A stretch of DNA of 64,000 nucleotides from Phymorhynchus buccinoides. Lineage: Eukaryota; Mollusca; Gastropoda; Neogastropoda; Raphitomidae. This document shows, one piece after another, positions 10,254 through 21,243 of the stretch; within the stretch, counting starts at the first letter, position 1, and every line of letters begins with the position of its first letter. The position numbers and the translations under genes are program-made. The stretch covers positions 28,933,334 to 28,997,333 of the forward strand of contig CM065710.1 of the NCBI GenBank assembly GCA_017654935.2. The letters run 5' to 3'. The notes under the pieces were generated by a model that was not told the DNA's origin, did not search any database, and was given only the letters and a program-made list of their open reading frames with translations.

Positions 10254-11116
10254 GGATAGAGGTTTAGTTAGGGTGAGGGGGTAGAGTGCTGAGACAAGTA
10301 TCTTAATTTGATATATTTGTTTCACCTTGAAATTAATCGACTTGCTGTTAATTATAATGTAACGCTTGTTGGTAATGTAAATAACAGACAACCCAGTTTT
10401 TGCCCCTGGTGTTTTTCTTTCTTTTAAAAAGAATAAAATACAGAGAGTTCCATGGATATAGGGGAAAGTGGGCAGGTAGAGGCAATTGTTTTCTTTTCGA
10501 TCTCAAGCAAATGTACGTTAATAACAGCATTTCAAAATATTTTCCAACAAAGCTCGTATCCTTTCTCAGTCAAAATAAACTTGATCTGATCCTCAGCATA
10601 TCATCCTTTTAAAGGAAAAGCAGAAAAATACAAGGTATTTAAATTGGCTCTAGCAGTCCCACTGCATCCTTGTAAAAAAAGAAGATAATATGGAATCACA
10701 TACACTGTATTACGCAACTATCTTTTTTGCTATAATTTATAGGTATAACATAATGATGTAGCTAAGTTATTCTTGCATTTGTTTCTAACATCTAAAATAA
10801 GTTATTATCCTATAGAAAAACATTCCAAGCTCAGAAAAAAAAATGGCACAAGTGAAAAATAACCAATGACTTAGGGCTAGATTTCATGGTCATTCGCCGC
10901 TGCTCAAATTCACGTGCAACATGCTAAAAAACAAAATGGTACCAACAATTTGTGCTGCAATTCATATATTTAAACTAGAAAAGAAACAGGCCAAAGAAGT
11001 AACAGCAAGCGTTATGCTTAAGCTGACCCTTACTTGCCCCTTGACTTCACCTGCCCCACCTTCCCCTACCTAAATTGACCCTACCTTCTCCCCCCCCCTT
11101 CCCCTATATCCCTTAC

Positions 11117-11750
11117 TTGTCCACTGGTGCCGCAGGGGAGAAAGTCTTGGGAGGGACAGGGCGGGAATATGCAGAACCTCTCATCACTCCCGTCCATACA
11201 GTCCTCCTGATAGTCACACACCAGAGTGTAGAGCACGCGCTGACCCAACGTTTCGCAGGAAAACTTCACCGGAAATGACGACACGCTCTTCTCGCACGTG
11301 ACGTCATTTCCGGCTAAGCAATGGCTGCCAGCCCCAGCGGCGTCACTACTACTACTGCTACTGCACGCTAAGAAGGTCCAGCTCCAGTGACGTTCACGGC
11401 ACTGAGTGAAAGAAAGCTGGAAGCGACGAAAGTTGGCAAACTGAGACGCGTTTCCTACCAAGTCTGAGAGAAACTCGCCTAATAGGGAAAGGGATGTCAT
11501 CTTCTGTGTCTGCTTTGCGGCCCTGTAGTTCTGTAGCGGTGGGAGAGGCCCCTCGCAAAGGTAAAACGAATGCTTTTGGCTTCTGCAGGATGACAGGTCA
11601 ACATGAGGGCGATTGTCCGGTGGAAAATTACCGCACAGATGTGGGTCGTCTTCCCCTGTATTTGTATATATATATATATACTGAGATTTTACTTTCATAC
11701 TATAGTATAAAAGAAAAATCTCAGTGAATAGCCAGCTCCGTACCTCTACT
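11117..11750 (-). CDS. Receptor B exon: C-type lectin C-terminal half, linker, start of LDLa
   Basis: The donor CAA|GTAAGG gives an end at 11117 in phase 0. The frame reads HLCGNF...SCRSQKHSFYLCEGP, the closing part of a C-type lectin-like domain, then a Ser-rich linker, then LDLa text (VCDYQEDCMDGSDERFC) and the first cysteine half of another LDLa that is completed by the last exon. It corresponds to 55037-55634 of copy D. The acceptor at 11751 gives the required phase 2 and includes LLYY, also found in D, but then a (TA)n run near 11663 is translated as YIYIY. An alternative acceptor at 11656 is stronger looking but breaks the phase. Coding identity is firm; the 5' limit is uncertain. Confidence 0.75.
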
Positions 11751-12420
11751 CTGAAGGACTGAAAAGTTAGTGCGTTTGAAATGCAGAATAGTTTGCTTTG
11801 ATAAAACATTTCTGTGTCCAATGTCTTTATTTGTGAACCTCAGAAACAAAACCAGTTAACGTTAACTTTGAGTAATGTTCCGTGTGTTCCAAATTTAATT
11901 TTTTTAAATTTATATAAATTGTGCTGATTTACTTTTTCTCCCAATGGGGGAGGGACAGTGCCTGAGATTTTTCTTTCATACTATTTTTATCCTTAATTTG
12001 GATATCATCTCGGTAGTTGGCCCTCTCTAGTCATGTCTATTAGTTTTTAAATTAAAATTTCAGAACATTATTATTTTGTTCATTTTACATAAGATTTTCA
12101 TAAGATTTTTACTATTTCTGGTTTAAGTTTGTGCTGGTTTGGTTTTATTATGGATTTTCGATTTTTTTTTTTTAAAGTATATAAATTGTGCTGATTTACT
12201 TTTTCTCCCACTCACTGAGATTTTTCTTTCATGGTATATCTACAGTATATATATATATATATGAACGATCAAAAATTGAAGAAGAAAAAACAAACACACC
12301 ATTAATCTTTCCTCTTATGTATATAATAATTTGCTGTGATAAAAAAAATTGGTATCCAATGTATGTTTTGTGAACCTAAGAAACAAACTCTATTACTTTA
12401 ACTTTGACTTTATGATTAGT
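11690..12420. repeat. Approximate tandem duplication with (TA)n
   Basis: Words such as CTGAGATTTTTCTTTCAT, GTGCTGATTTACTTTTTCTCCCA and GTGAACCT.AGAAACAAA recur around 11690-11880, 11920-11975 and 12185-12400. This is intron of gene B, with no coding signal. Confidence 0.6.
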
Positions 12421-12529
12421 GTTGGGTTTTTTTAAAACAGCAATGGTCTGCAGATTTCAAGTTACCTGCCATTTAAAAAGAACAACTAAACTATAGAAGC
12501 AATGAGGTAGGGCACGTGTACACATACGA

Positions 12530-12930
12530 GAAAGGTGGCAGAGTGGTCAAGACGTTCGCCTGCCCAATGTAATGCGTGACAGCAACGTGAGTGACCCGGG
12601 TTCGAATCCCGGCGTCCTCGCCCTTTCTTTCTAGTTTGACAGGAAAATCGAACTGAACGTCCAGTCCTTCGGATGGGGACTTCATGCTAGTCTGGCCCGT
12701 GCGCGTTACGCACGTAAAATCCCACAGTTGAAAGTCGGTAAGAGCAGGGAGAAATCCCGCTGCCTGGTATGGCCAAATTGATAGCTAGATTTGCAAGTGT
12801 ACCCACACTCTGTGCCCCCCCCCCCCTAAAAAAAAAAAGGGGTTGGCGCTGCACTTGTGGCGACGCGCTCTCCGGTGGAGAGCAGCCCGAATTTCACAGA
12901 GATAGGTCTCTGTGACTAGAATATGCCAAA
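12530..12930 (+). mobile_element. tRNA-derived SINE
   Basis: The head carries an A box (TGGCAGAGTGG, 12536) and a perfect B box (GGTTCGAATCC, 12599), separated by a long variable-arm-like stretch as in Leu/Ser tRNAs. It is followed by an unrelated body with GTCTGGCCCGTGCGCGTTACG and a tail ending TTTCACAGAGATAGGTCTCTG. The 5' strand cannot pair with the 3' strand as an acceptor stem, so it is not a working tRNA gene. Internal poly-C and poly-A interrupt the body. Confidence 0.8.
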
Positions 12931-13438
12931 TGGTATGCTAGTCTGCCGTTTCCGACAATGACTGCCAGATAGCAGAGGGGGCAGATACTATTCTGGAGGG
13001 CTGGGCGATAATTTGTTTGTAGTGGAGATACCTTGCCCAGGGTGCATCCCCACTCTCTCAGCCAAAGGGATTTGAGGACACAGCTGGCGTTGAGGAAGGT
13101 TCCCAAAGGCCAACCCATCCCTTTGGCTGCAGCACCAGAGCCGGCGCAAGGGCCCCCCTCGTTCGAGAGTCATAATCTTCCACAAGAGACTAAACTGTAC
13201 TGTGATTTTCCATATACTGTAGAAAATCATCTATTGTACAGCTCTCATGCTACTGTTAGCCCCTACTACATGCTAATGTCAACCAATGATGAGAAAAGCC
13301 ATTTGAGTAAAGGGCCTAATCCCATCTGCAATCCACACACACACACACAAAAGAAACATGAAGGAGTGTGCGCATAAAAGCAAAAACCCATCCGCATTTT
13401 CCATCCGGAAACTAGTCCGCATATGTGCAACCTCCCAA

Positions 13439-13485
13439 AGAGAGAAAGAGAGAGACAGACAGAGAGAGAGAGGAGAGAGACAGAC

Positions 13486-13536
<51 letters not shown>

Positions 13537-13619
13537 AGAGAGACGGAGAGAGAGAGACAGAGAGAGAGAGCGAGAGAGAGAGAGAGAGAGAGACGAGAGA
13601 CAGAGAGAGAGAGAGAGAC

Positions 13620-13665
<46 letters not shown>
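13439..13665. repeat. GA microsatellite
   Basis: AG dinucleotides with GACAGACAG interruptions inside intron B. All reading frames over it (Glu-Arg or Ser-Leu rich) are artefacts. Confidence 0.95.
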
Positions 13666-13668
<3 letters not shown>

Positions 13669-14096
13669 TGGGAAGATGAAAAGGAAGATAAGATCAACGC
13701 ATTAATAATACAATTTTCATGAATACCATTAGATTCCTAGCATGATAATGAATCTGGGCGACTCAAATCGATGGTAAATTGTGTGCGAACATTTATTTTC
13801 AACAAACAAAATATCAATCAAGATAATCACCCCAAAAGAGTGCATGGTCAAGGGAGAATACACGTATCAACAGTGTTTTTTTGACCACACCCTAAAAGGG
13901 TGCAATGGCGCTGAAGGGGACTGTTTTGTCCACTGAAAGTGACAAAATAGCTAAATAGAGCTCCTATTTGGTTTTAAAATATTTGCCTATATGACATTTC
14001 TTATAAAAACATGGCCTGTATTCACATTGAGATAGTATGAGACTTATCATCATGATATCTTAGAAGTCCTTCTAATGTCCTATTTTAATCCTACTA

Positions 14097-15810
14097 CGAG
14101 GGGCACTCCATATATTTTGCAATGTGAAGATTCTGTCAACACCAGAACAAAATGAATAGTGTCATGATATAGACCAGTATCATAATAGTTACGTCGCAAA
14201 TTGCCATTATTTTCCATCCGTCCATAACCATTGAGCAAAGCAAAATGTCCGCCAAGGTGAACGTTGGTCCCAAGCTGTGAAAAGCTATTTAATGTTGAGA
14301 TTTTCGACCTATAAACTTCTACGCTTATACTCAAGGAAAGACATTCAAACAATTATATCAGACGTCCATAAATTGTTTTTTTAGACTTTGCCTACTCAGA
14401 AACAAAAGTTCACAAATGGCTCAAGGAATTTCAGTTTGGCAGAAGAACGTTAGAAGAAAGTGACCGTTACAATCGTCAAATGACTGTTGTGACTGTTAAA
14501 ACCGTAGCCAGTGTAAAGACTCTTGTCGGAAATGATCTCTGGATAAGTGCTGATGAGATGAAAAACATACTGAACTTTTCATCAGGAAGCCTGGATAAAA
14601 TATAATATGAACAGCTGGGTATGCAGAAGCGCTATAACCGTTGTGTGCCCCACTAGTTTACTGAAGGTCAGAAAAGGGGTAGGGTTGAATGGTGCATCCA
14701 AATCATACAACAAATTAGATGGCGATAAGTTAGCCAGCATCTGGGACTTTGCTAAAGATGATGCAACATTTATAGACAAAAACAAGCAATAACTATCCGT
14801 TTGAACCTTCTAAGTGAGTCTCCATCAGTACAATATCACAGAAAACAGAACAGTAGCAAAATTATCAAACAAATAAATGCCGTGATTTTTGTTCTCTCAA
14901 AAGCTGGTTATATGGCTTCAGTTCATCTCCTAGAGAGAAGAGCTCTCACTGTAGATTGAAGCATAAATATCTATTTAACCAAAGGCACTTTGAGTTTGCC
15001 GTCCAAGCACTGGTACCTGGTCTCCACCTATTTTAGTGTGACATCGCAAGTGACCACACTGCTGCAGGTACTTTGGACATCTTGCAAGAAAACAGACTTT
15101 TGCAGAGCTTAGCCGGTCTCCCACCCTATTAATTTTTGTTTGTGGCTCAAGCCACAAACCTATAACTCACTTTGTCGGTCGGTCGGTCGGTCTGTCGGTC
15201 GGTCTGTCGGTCCAAAATTGTCGCACTTCAAATCGAGGCTACACTTCTGGCCGCTTTTTAAAATGATGTATTTTAAAAGCGTACAAAATAATAAACATAT
15301 GTAATACAGACACTACAACAGACATGACGAGTATGCGGTGCTTCTTTTGATGAGTATAAGTAGGATACATAGTTTTAAATGTTTTCCAAAATATATAAAA
15401 AGTTACGAAATGGTGCAGAGATAACATTCTGGTTTACAGATTAAAATTATTGAAAAGCCAGGGGAGGTAACTCATGATTGGAGTGGTAAAAATAGACCGC
15501 GTGCCACAAACTATTGCGATTTCGCGCTTGTTTTGTACTTAGTCACTTGTTATTTTGTCCCACTATCATATGTGAAGCACTGGTGAAGGAGCAAGCAATT
15601 ATAGATTGTTGAAGATGCTTGAGCGTTCGTCGATTGCACTATTTTTGACATACGTCAGTTGAGCTGGTCTGGTGCCATAACCGTTTGGTTTGAAAGGATA
15701 TTCACGTGCATGTGTTCTAGTGAGGGACCCTTCTAAAAGATTCACTAGCCAGAAGCGAGGAGGATACACTGCCAGGTATCCACATTGCAAAATATATGGA
15801 GTGCCCCTCG
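14097..15810 (+). mobile_element. Mariner-family transposon, degenerate copy 1
   Basis: Terminal inverted repeats begin CGAGGGGCACTCCATATATT; TA lies outside on the left (14095-14096) and is TT on the right. Inside (14380-14790) are broken frames matching mariner transposase text: a helix-turn-helix part (KWLKEFQFGRRTLEESDR) and the region of the WVPH-type motif (RCVPH), followed by stops. The catalytic region is not readable, so the copy is dead. The right-hand portion 15030-15810 matches the left end of copy 2 at 38907-39285 in reverse. Confidence 0.8.
15172..15215. repeat. Short (GGTC)n-type tract
   Basis: GTCGGTCGGTCGGTCGGTCT repeats following TGTGGCTCAAGCCACAAACC, a small palindrome. 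It lies within mariner copy 1 and is not in copy 2. Confidence 0.7.
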
Positions 15811-16009
15811 TTCTTTAGAAAGACTTCTAAGATGTAATGATGATAAGTATCATACTATCTCAATGTGCGGAACACAGGCCCTGGTTTTGTTCCCAGGCTA
15901 ATGGATGTTATGTAGTGAAAGACTTCCACCAAATGCACAGAAACCATAAGTTGTGACTGGTAAGTTGAAAACATTGGAACCTGATTCGCTTATGCCACTT
16001 CATGCCACA

Positions 16010-16085
16010 CAAACACACACGTACACTCACACGCACGCACGCACGCACGCGCACGGTAAATCACACACACGCACACACGCGCACG

Positions 16086-16146
<61 letters not shown>

Positions 16147-16310
16147 CACACACACACACATGTATGTAAAATCAACGTACTATTAATGGTGGCAGGAATG
16201 GAGTAAACAACAGTCTGGTCTCGTTGGGTTCGAAGGCAGATGCGTGTACCTGTGTCACACACACACACACACACACACACACCACACCACACACACACAC
16301 ACACACGCAC
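16010..16310. repeat. CA microsatellites
   Basis: Two AC tracts (about 16010-16165 and 16258-16310), separated by about 90 bp of unique sequence. Confidence 0.95.
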
Positions 16311-16349
16311 ATCAAGAATGATGTTTAAATGTTGAATAGACTTCATGCA

Positions 16350-17258
16350 CCCTTACATAGGTTGACCCTTGTTCCAGTTGTCTTTCTAGCACGTACATAG
16401 GATTATCCTTATTCCAGTTGTCTTTCTATTTCCAACACTTCCATAGGATGATCCTTATTCCAGTTGTCTTTCTATTTCCGACACTTCCATAGGATGATCC
16501 TTATTCCAGTTGTCTTTCTATTCCCAACACTTCCATAGGATGATCCTTATTCCAGTTGCATTTCAATTCCCAACACTTACATAGGATGAGCCTTATTCCA
16601 GTTGTCTTTCTATTCCCGAACACTTACACAGGATAAGCCTTATTCCAGTTGCTTATCTATTCCCAGCACTTACATAGGATGATCCTTATTCCAGTTGCTT
16701 TTCTATTCCCAGCACTTACATAGGATGATCCTTATTCCAGTTGCTTTTCTATTCCCAGCACTTACATAGGATGATCCTTATTCCAGTTGTCTTTCTATTT
16801 CCAGCACTTACATAGGATGATCCTTATTCCAGTTGCTTTTCTATTCCCGAGCACTTACATAGGATGATCCTTATTCCAGTTGTCTTTCTATTTCCAACAC
16901 TTCCATAGGATGATCCTTATTCCAGTTGTCTTTCTATTTCCAACACTTCCATAGGATGATCCTTATTCCAGTTGCATATCAATTCCCAACACTTACATAG
17001 GATGAGCCTTATTCCAGCTGTCTTTCTATTCCCAGCACTTACATAGGATGATCCTTATTCCAGTTGCCTATCTATTCCCAACACTTACATAGGATGATCC
17101 TTATTCCAGTTGTGTTTCTATTCCCAAAACGTCCATAGGATTAGCCTCATTCCAGTTGCCTTTCTATTCCCAACACTTACATAGGACGAGCCTTATTCCG
17201 GTTGCATTTCAATTCCCAACACTTACATAGGATGAGCCTTATTCCAGTTGCCATCTAA
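16350..17258 (-). repeat. 46-bp minisatellite derived from the lectin exon's donor edge
   Basis: About 20 units of 46-47 bp. On the minus strand a unit reads CTGGAATAAGGATCATCC then TATGTAAGTGCTGGGAATAG. The true 3' edge of the lectin exon (18806) reads CTGGAACAAGGCTCATCC then TATGTAAGTGCTGGGAATAG, so each unit is a copy of the last exon bases plus the 5' splice site. About a dozen units keep GTAAG; the others have GGAAG. It lies in intron B about 1.5 kb downstream of the authentic donor. Confidence 0.9.
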
Positions 17259-17389
17259 GGTGCAGATTAGCACCCTCACATTTCTTGGTTCTTTCCGTTT
17301 TTTTCAGTCTTGCTTTTCTTACTGCAGATTAAGCACTTAAACTTCTATTGTTTTCTTCTCTTCTTTTTTTTGGCTGTCCCATATTTGGG

Positions 17390-17707
17390 GCCGTACAGTG
17401 TGGCGTTGCTCAGGAGGAAGAACGCACGCCGCTCATCTCGAATCCCAATTCGCAGCCACACCATGGATTGTTCAGGTCGCAGAATTCGATACCAGCAGTT
17501 CAAGGCGAGCGAATCTATGTTAGGCCGTCAGAGGCAACCCCAACGAGGAGACACCTGTGCAGCTGCTGAGTCTCTTCGGTGGAGTTCAGAAGAGCCAGCG
17601 CAAGACACAACCTACTAAGCCGCCCTACTGACGACAGTAATATCGTTAGTCGCGGAGGCCAGCGTAAGCGATGTCCTCCTCCGAGGCGAAAAAAAAAAAA
17701 AAAAAAC

Positions 17708-17748
<41 letters not shown>

Positions 17749-17750
17749 TA
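17390..17750 (+). repeat. Interspersed repeat family 1, copy b, with poly-A tail
   Basis: Longest copy of the family also seen at 5940 and 25425. Starts near GGGGCCGTACAGTGTGGCGTTGCTC and ends in about 55 bp of near-pure A (17690-17750), consistent with retroposition on the plus strand. No protein frame is recognised. Confidence 0.65.
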
Positions 17751-18224
17751 CAGCTAAGTGTGAAAAAACATCCAACGATCAGCTCCCCAGAACAAACCAC
17801 ACTGATCTCCCTATGACTTTGACCCGTAACGCACCAAAGGCATAGAGCTGTTGGATTAGAAAACCGAAACTGCAGGTCACCATGAAAGCAGGACATGCAC
17901 AAGGTCACATAGCTTTTAGATTTTTTTTTGGATTGATGGAAAATAATGGTCGCGATGATGATGATGATGCTGGCTGGGGCTGCTATGGAAATTCGCGTAT
18001 CGGTATTAGAACTATGTGAACAGGGTCTGCGTGTATTATACGGCTTCCTTTCATTATAATAACCTGGTGTTAACATCAGACCCCAGAGCCTATACTAGAC
18101 ACCTGCAGTGTTGGTCATGAAATTAGAGAAACACTATCAGAATCGCATCCAGTAAAAGCGGATGAAAGCCCAACTGTGTGGCTTCAGTTTTCCCATTGAG
18201 CCCATAGTTTTCTGAATTTCACTA

Positions 18225-18805
18225 AAAGAATTTTTATCGCCTTAAAACCAATTAAAAATATATGCATTGGCTTAATAGTCAAGAATACAAAGGTTATTAA
18301 GAATTGAAATAACGGAAAGAAGGGAAGTGTGTGAGGTAAGAAGTGTGTGAGGGTGGGGGGGGGGAGGAGGGTGTTAATCTGCATCTTTGGGCCCAGTTTG
18401 CCCGACTATTCCCAGCACTTACTATAGGATGAGCCTTGTTCCAGTCACGCTCGAGCCCTAGGCATTAAAAATATCGCATCGGCTAATAGCAGAATACAAG
18501 GTAAATATTTTGAAATAAAAAAAAAAAAAAAAAAAACTAACGGAAAGAACTAGAAATTTGGGGTGGGGGGGGCGGGGGGGAGGGTGTTTAGTATGCATCT
18601 TTCGGCCAGTTGCTTGACTATTCCCAGCAGTTGCATAGGATGAGCCTTTTTCCAGTCACGCTCGAGCCCTTCATTAAAAAAATATGCATTGGCTAATAGC
18701 AGAATACAAAGGTAAGATTGAAATAACGGAAAGAACTAAGAAAGTTTGGGGGGAGGGTGTTAATCTGCACCTTTGCCCAATTGCCCGACTATTCCCAGCA
18801 CTTAC
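18225..18805 (-). repeat. About 190-bp tandem units carrying copies of the donor edge
   Basis: Three units share ATGCATTGGCTAATAGCAGAATAC, AATAACGGAAAGAA, GGTGTTAATCTGCA and the donor-edge word CCTTGTTCCAGTCACGCTCGAG (complement). The third runs straight into the real exon edge at 18806; the earlier ones at 18410-18455 and 18610-18665 are partial exon copies in the intron. Confidence 0.85.
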
Positions 18806-19182
18806 ATAGGATGAGCCTTGTTCCAGTCACGCTCGAGCCCTACGTAGAATCTGAACCTGCGGTTGCGTAGCCACAGCACGCTTTTCAAAGTGTCAAGTTC
18901 TTTAACGGAGGTCAAGGAGACTAAGTAACCTCCCAGATTCTGGCACTTTCTTCTGGCCAGGTTGTGACTGATCACTCCTTGTGGTCGGACCAGCACCAGA
19001 CATCGGTGGTCATCGATGGTGAAGCCTCCAGGACCCAGGTCACAGGTGTGATGCCTGCAGTGCTGCTCGTCCTCTGCCCCAGAGCACTGCACTCTCAGGT
19101 TGCAGGCAAGGTGGGGTTGGAACTGGGGCCAGTGAGGTACTGAGCAGTTCCACTGACCACCGGACAGCTTTTCCGGGCTGGA
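18806..19182 (-). CDS. Receptor B exon: LDLa end and N-terminal half of C-type lectin domain
   Basis: Runs from the acceptor CAG (19183-19185) to donor AT|GTAAGTG, phase 0 in and 2 out. The 377-nt length equals D's exon 53163-53539. It encodes WNCSVPHWPQFQPHLACNLRVQC then SGAEDEQHC (LDLa) and HTCDLGPGGFTIDDHRCLVL...ARRKCQNLGGYLVSLTS, the start of a C-type lectin-like domain, ending FYVGLERDWNKAHP. The lectin part would face outside the cell and could bind carbohydrate or protein; the Ca-binding motifs of classical lectins are not visible. Both exon edges have been amplified in the neighbouring introns. Confidence 0.85.
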
Positions 19183-19735
19183 CTGCTTCTGTGATTAGAT
19201 ACAGTCTAAGCAACCAGCTAACTAACTCAAAAACGGGTACCGCACACATTACAATTCGGATAATTTACCACCACCCAGTTTTTCCAGGCTGACTGGTTCT
19301 GTGATTGAATAAAAGGGAAACCAGCTGTTTAACTCCAAAAACGGGTATCGCACACATTAAAATTCGGATAATTTACCACCACCCAGCTTTTTCTGGGCTG
19401 GACTGGTTCTGTGATTGAATAAAACATGGAAACCAACTGGTTAACTACAAAGAAAACGGTTACCGCACACATTAAAATTCGGATAATTTACCACCACCCA
19501 GCTTTTCTGGGCCGGACTGGTTCTGTGATTGAATAAAACATGGAAACCAACTGGTTAACTACAAAGAAAACGGTTACCGCACACATTAATATTCGGATAA
19601 TTTACCACCACCCAGCTTTTTCTGGGCTGGACTGGTTCTGTGATTGAATAATAATAAAAAAATTGGAAACCAGCTGGCTCACTACACACAAAAACGGGTA
19701 CTGCACACATTACAAATCGAATAATTCACAATAAT
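19156..19735 (-). repeat. About 120-bp tandem array derived from the lectin exon's acceptor edge
   Basis: Five units including the exon edge. Each contains, on the plus strand, CAGCTTTTCTGGGCTGGACTGG then TTCTGTGATTGAATAA and CGCACACATTAAAATTCGGATAATTTACCACC. The minus strand therefore repeats AATCACAGAACCAG|TCCAGCCC, matching AATCACAGAAGCAG|TCCAGCCC at the real 3' splice site. Confidence 0.85.
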
Positions 19736-20489
19736 GTTTTGGTCCTAATTTCATACAGAGACGGGAATACATACAGACGAATACACGTATAAGAGACGAG
19801 GACTTTTAGAGAGAGATGGAGACACACTGAGACAGGGATACATGGAGACGGGGAAAAACAAAAAAAAAGCCATAACAATAAACTAATATTGGGGAGCACA
19901 TAGAGATGGGGGGATTACAAGACTACATAAGGGTCAAAACAAGATGGCAACGCCCTGTAAATGTTGTTCCCAGTTACACAGGCAATGCACACCCACACAC
20001 ATTTATATCTACCGCAAAAAGGACAGACACACACTATAAATATTAATGGGAAAATGCCGATCTTGTAAATTTAGAATGATCTCCCTTGAATTTTATCAAA
20101 TAAGAACCAACTGATGAAATTCAGGGGAGTAAATTTAGGATTATATGGTCCTTGTGTATTTTTGTGTTTAATAATTTCCTGTATTAGTATAGCATTGCTT
20201 AGAAATAAGATATTTTGCAACAAAATAGTATTAAACAACCACTTATCAGTATAATTACTTTGATTTAAATCCACCCATTATCTTTCAAATAATCAGTGTC
20301 TTTTTAATATTCAAAATATACTCACTAGGATTACGTTGATATGACTTGTCGTTGTTGTGAATATGACATAACGTACAGCATTTGCAAGCAAGGTCTAAGG
20401 AATCATCGGCTACCAAGTTTCCCCACATACAGATGCGGTTCAGGGGGACGGAGGGGGGTGGTTTAGGCGCTATGAGGGGGGAGCATCTT

Positions 20490-20725
20490 TGGTCACACAC
20501 AGACGCGCCACACGCGCGCGCACGCGGCCACACACGGCACACTCACACGGCACACGCACACACGCAAACACACAACACACACACACACACACACACATAA
20601 CACAACACACAAGCACAAAAAAAAACGCACGATCACACACACATACATACATACATACATGGATAGCATACATACATAACATATCCATGCACATTACAGA
20701 CAGACAGACAGACAGACAGCAGAGA
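20490..20725. repeat. CA, CATA and CAGA microsatellite cluster
   Basis: AC tract (20550-20640), ACAT repeats (20640-20690), then ACAGACAG (20696-20720), inside an intron of gene B. Reading frames here are artefacts. Confidence 0.9.
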
Positions 20726-20810
20726 AACACACAGCCCTCGTTCCCCGTCGTTATGTAGTCCCGTTCTTATAGAACTGGCACTACAGAAAGTATGTAGCTC
20801 ACTCCCTCAC

Positions 20811-21021
20811 TGAATGGAAGGTAAACATTATTCTGAAGTCAGAAGTCCACGCGCCATCTTCATAATTCACGTAAAATTCTGACTTGTATGTTCTTCTTCT
20901 CACTGGAGACACGTCTCTGAACTCGAAGCCCAGTGACTGTATCTGGCTATAAATGTCCGGCAAGGGAGGGTACTGACATCTCGTCACAGCCCACATCATT
21001 GTCTTAGTGATGTTGTGGTAG
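20811..21021 (-). CDS. Receptor B exon: second part of CUB-like domain
   Basis: The acceptor TTTATAG precedes CTACCACAAC; the donor TCA|GTGAGG ends the exon in phase 0, as in D. The frame reads MMWAVTRCQYPPLPDIYS...TSDFRIMFTFHS, ending like D's CUB exon (GFRFLFSVHK). CUB domains are extracellular beta-sandwiches used for protein binding. The exon completes the domain begun at 21102-21243. Confidence 0.7.
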
Positions 21022-21101
21022 CTATAAAGGATTAAGAAGAAAAAAAAAAAAAAAAAAACAAAAAAAAAAAGAAAAAAAAAAAAAAAAAAGAAAAGCGTCA
21101 C

Positions 21102-21243
21102 TTTTTCGTCTCTGTGAGGCGTGAACATCGCTGAGCAAAAACACTGTGAGAGGGCGGAACTGAAAGCTGGGCTTTCTTGAGCCTTCGTCCAAAGTTTCTG
21201 TAGATCAAAGATTCTGGGCTGAACCCTGCTGTCTGGACGAACC
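21102..21243 (-). CDS. Receptor B exon: first part of CUB-like domain
   Basis: The acceptor TTTGTAG and first codons give (G)FVQTAGFSPESLIYRNFG, which lines up with D's (G)VLQSPGWHPKAGVMHPKF in the same phase (1). The donor AAAAA|GTGACG is weak but gives phase 2, exactly what the next exon needs. D encodes the same domain in one exon, so the 80-bp, almost pure pyrimidine intron at 21022-21101 is either a new mini-intron or a frame-breaking insertion. Exon 1 (signal peptide) was not found upstream. Confidence 0.6.

Larger units (their letters stand above)
13990..15895. repeat. Outer inverted repeat enclosing mariner copy 1
   Basis: Outside the mariner ends, about 14005-14075 (CATTGAGATAGTATGA, ATCTTAGAAGT) pairs with about 15818-15885 (ACTTCTAAGAT, TCATACTATCTCAATG). 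So the mariner sits inside a larger foldback, or has inserted in the loop of one. Confidence 0.65.

Noticed and set aside
12535..12615. A tRNA gene with A and B boxes
   Set aside because: No acceptor stem pairs, and the sequence continues into a SINE body and tail. It is a tRNA-derived SINE.
13266..13722. Ser-Leu or Arg-Glu rich reading frames
   Set aside because: Translations of a GA microsatellite; the same applies to 10011-10391, 37393-37627, 38265-38584, 53635-53901, 54056-54405, 60115-60396 and 61246-61605.
16350..17258. A CRISPR-like array of regular repeats
   Set aside because: Units are contiguous tandem repeats with no unique spacers, and the genome is animal.
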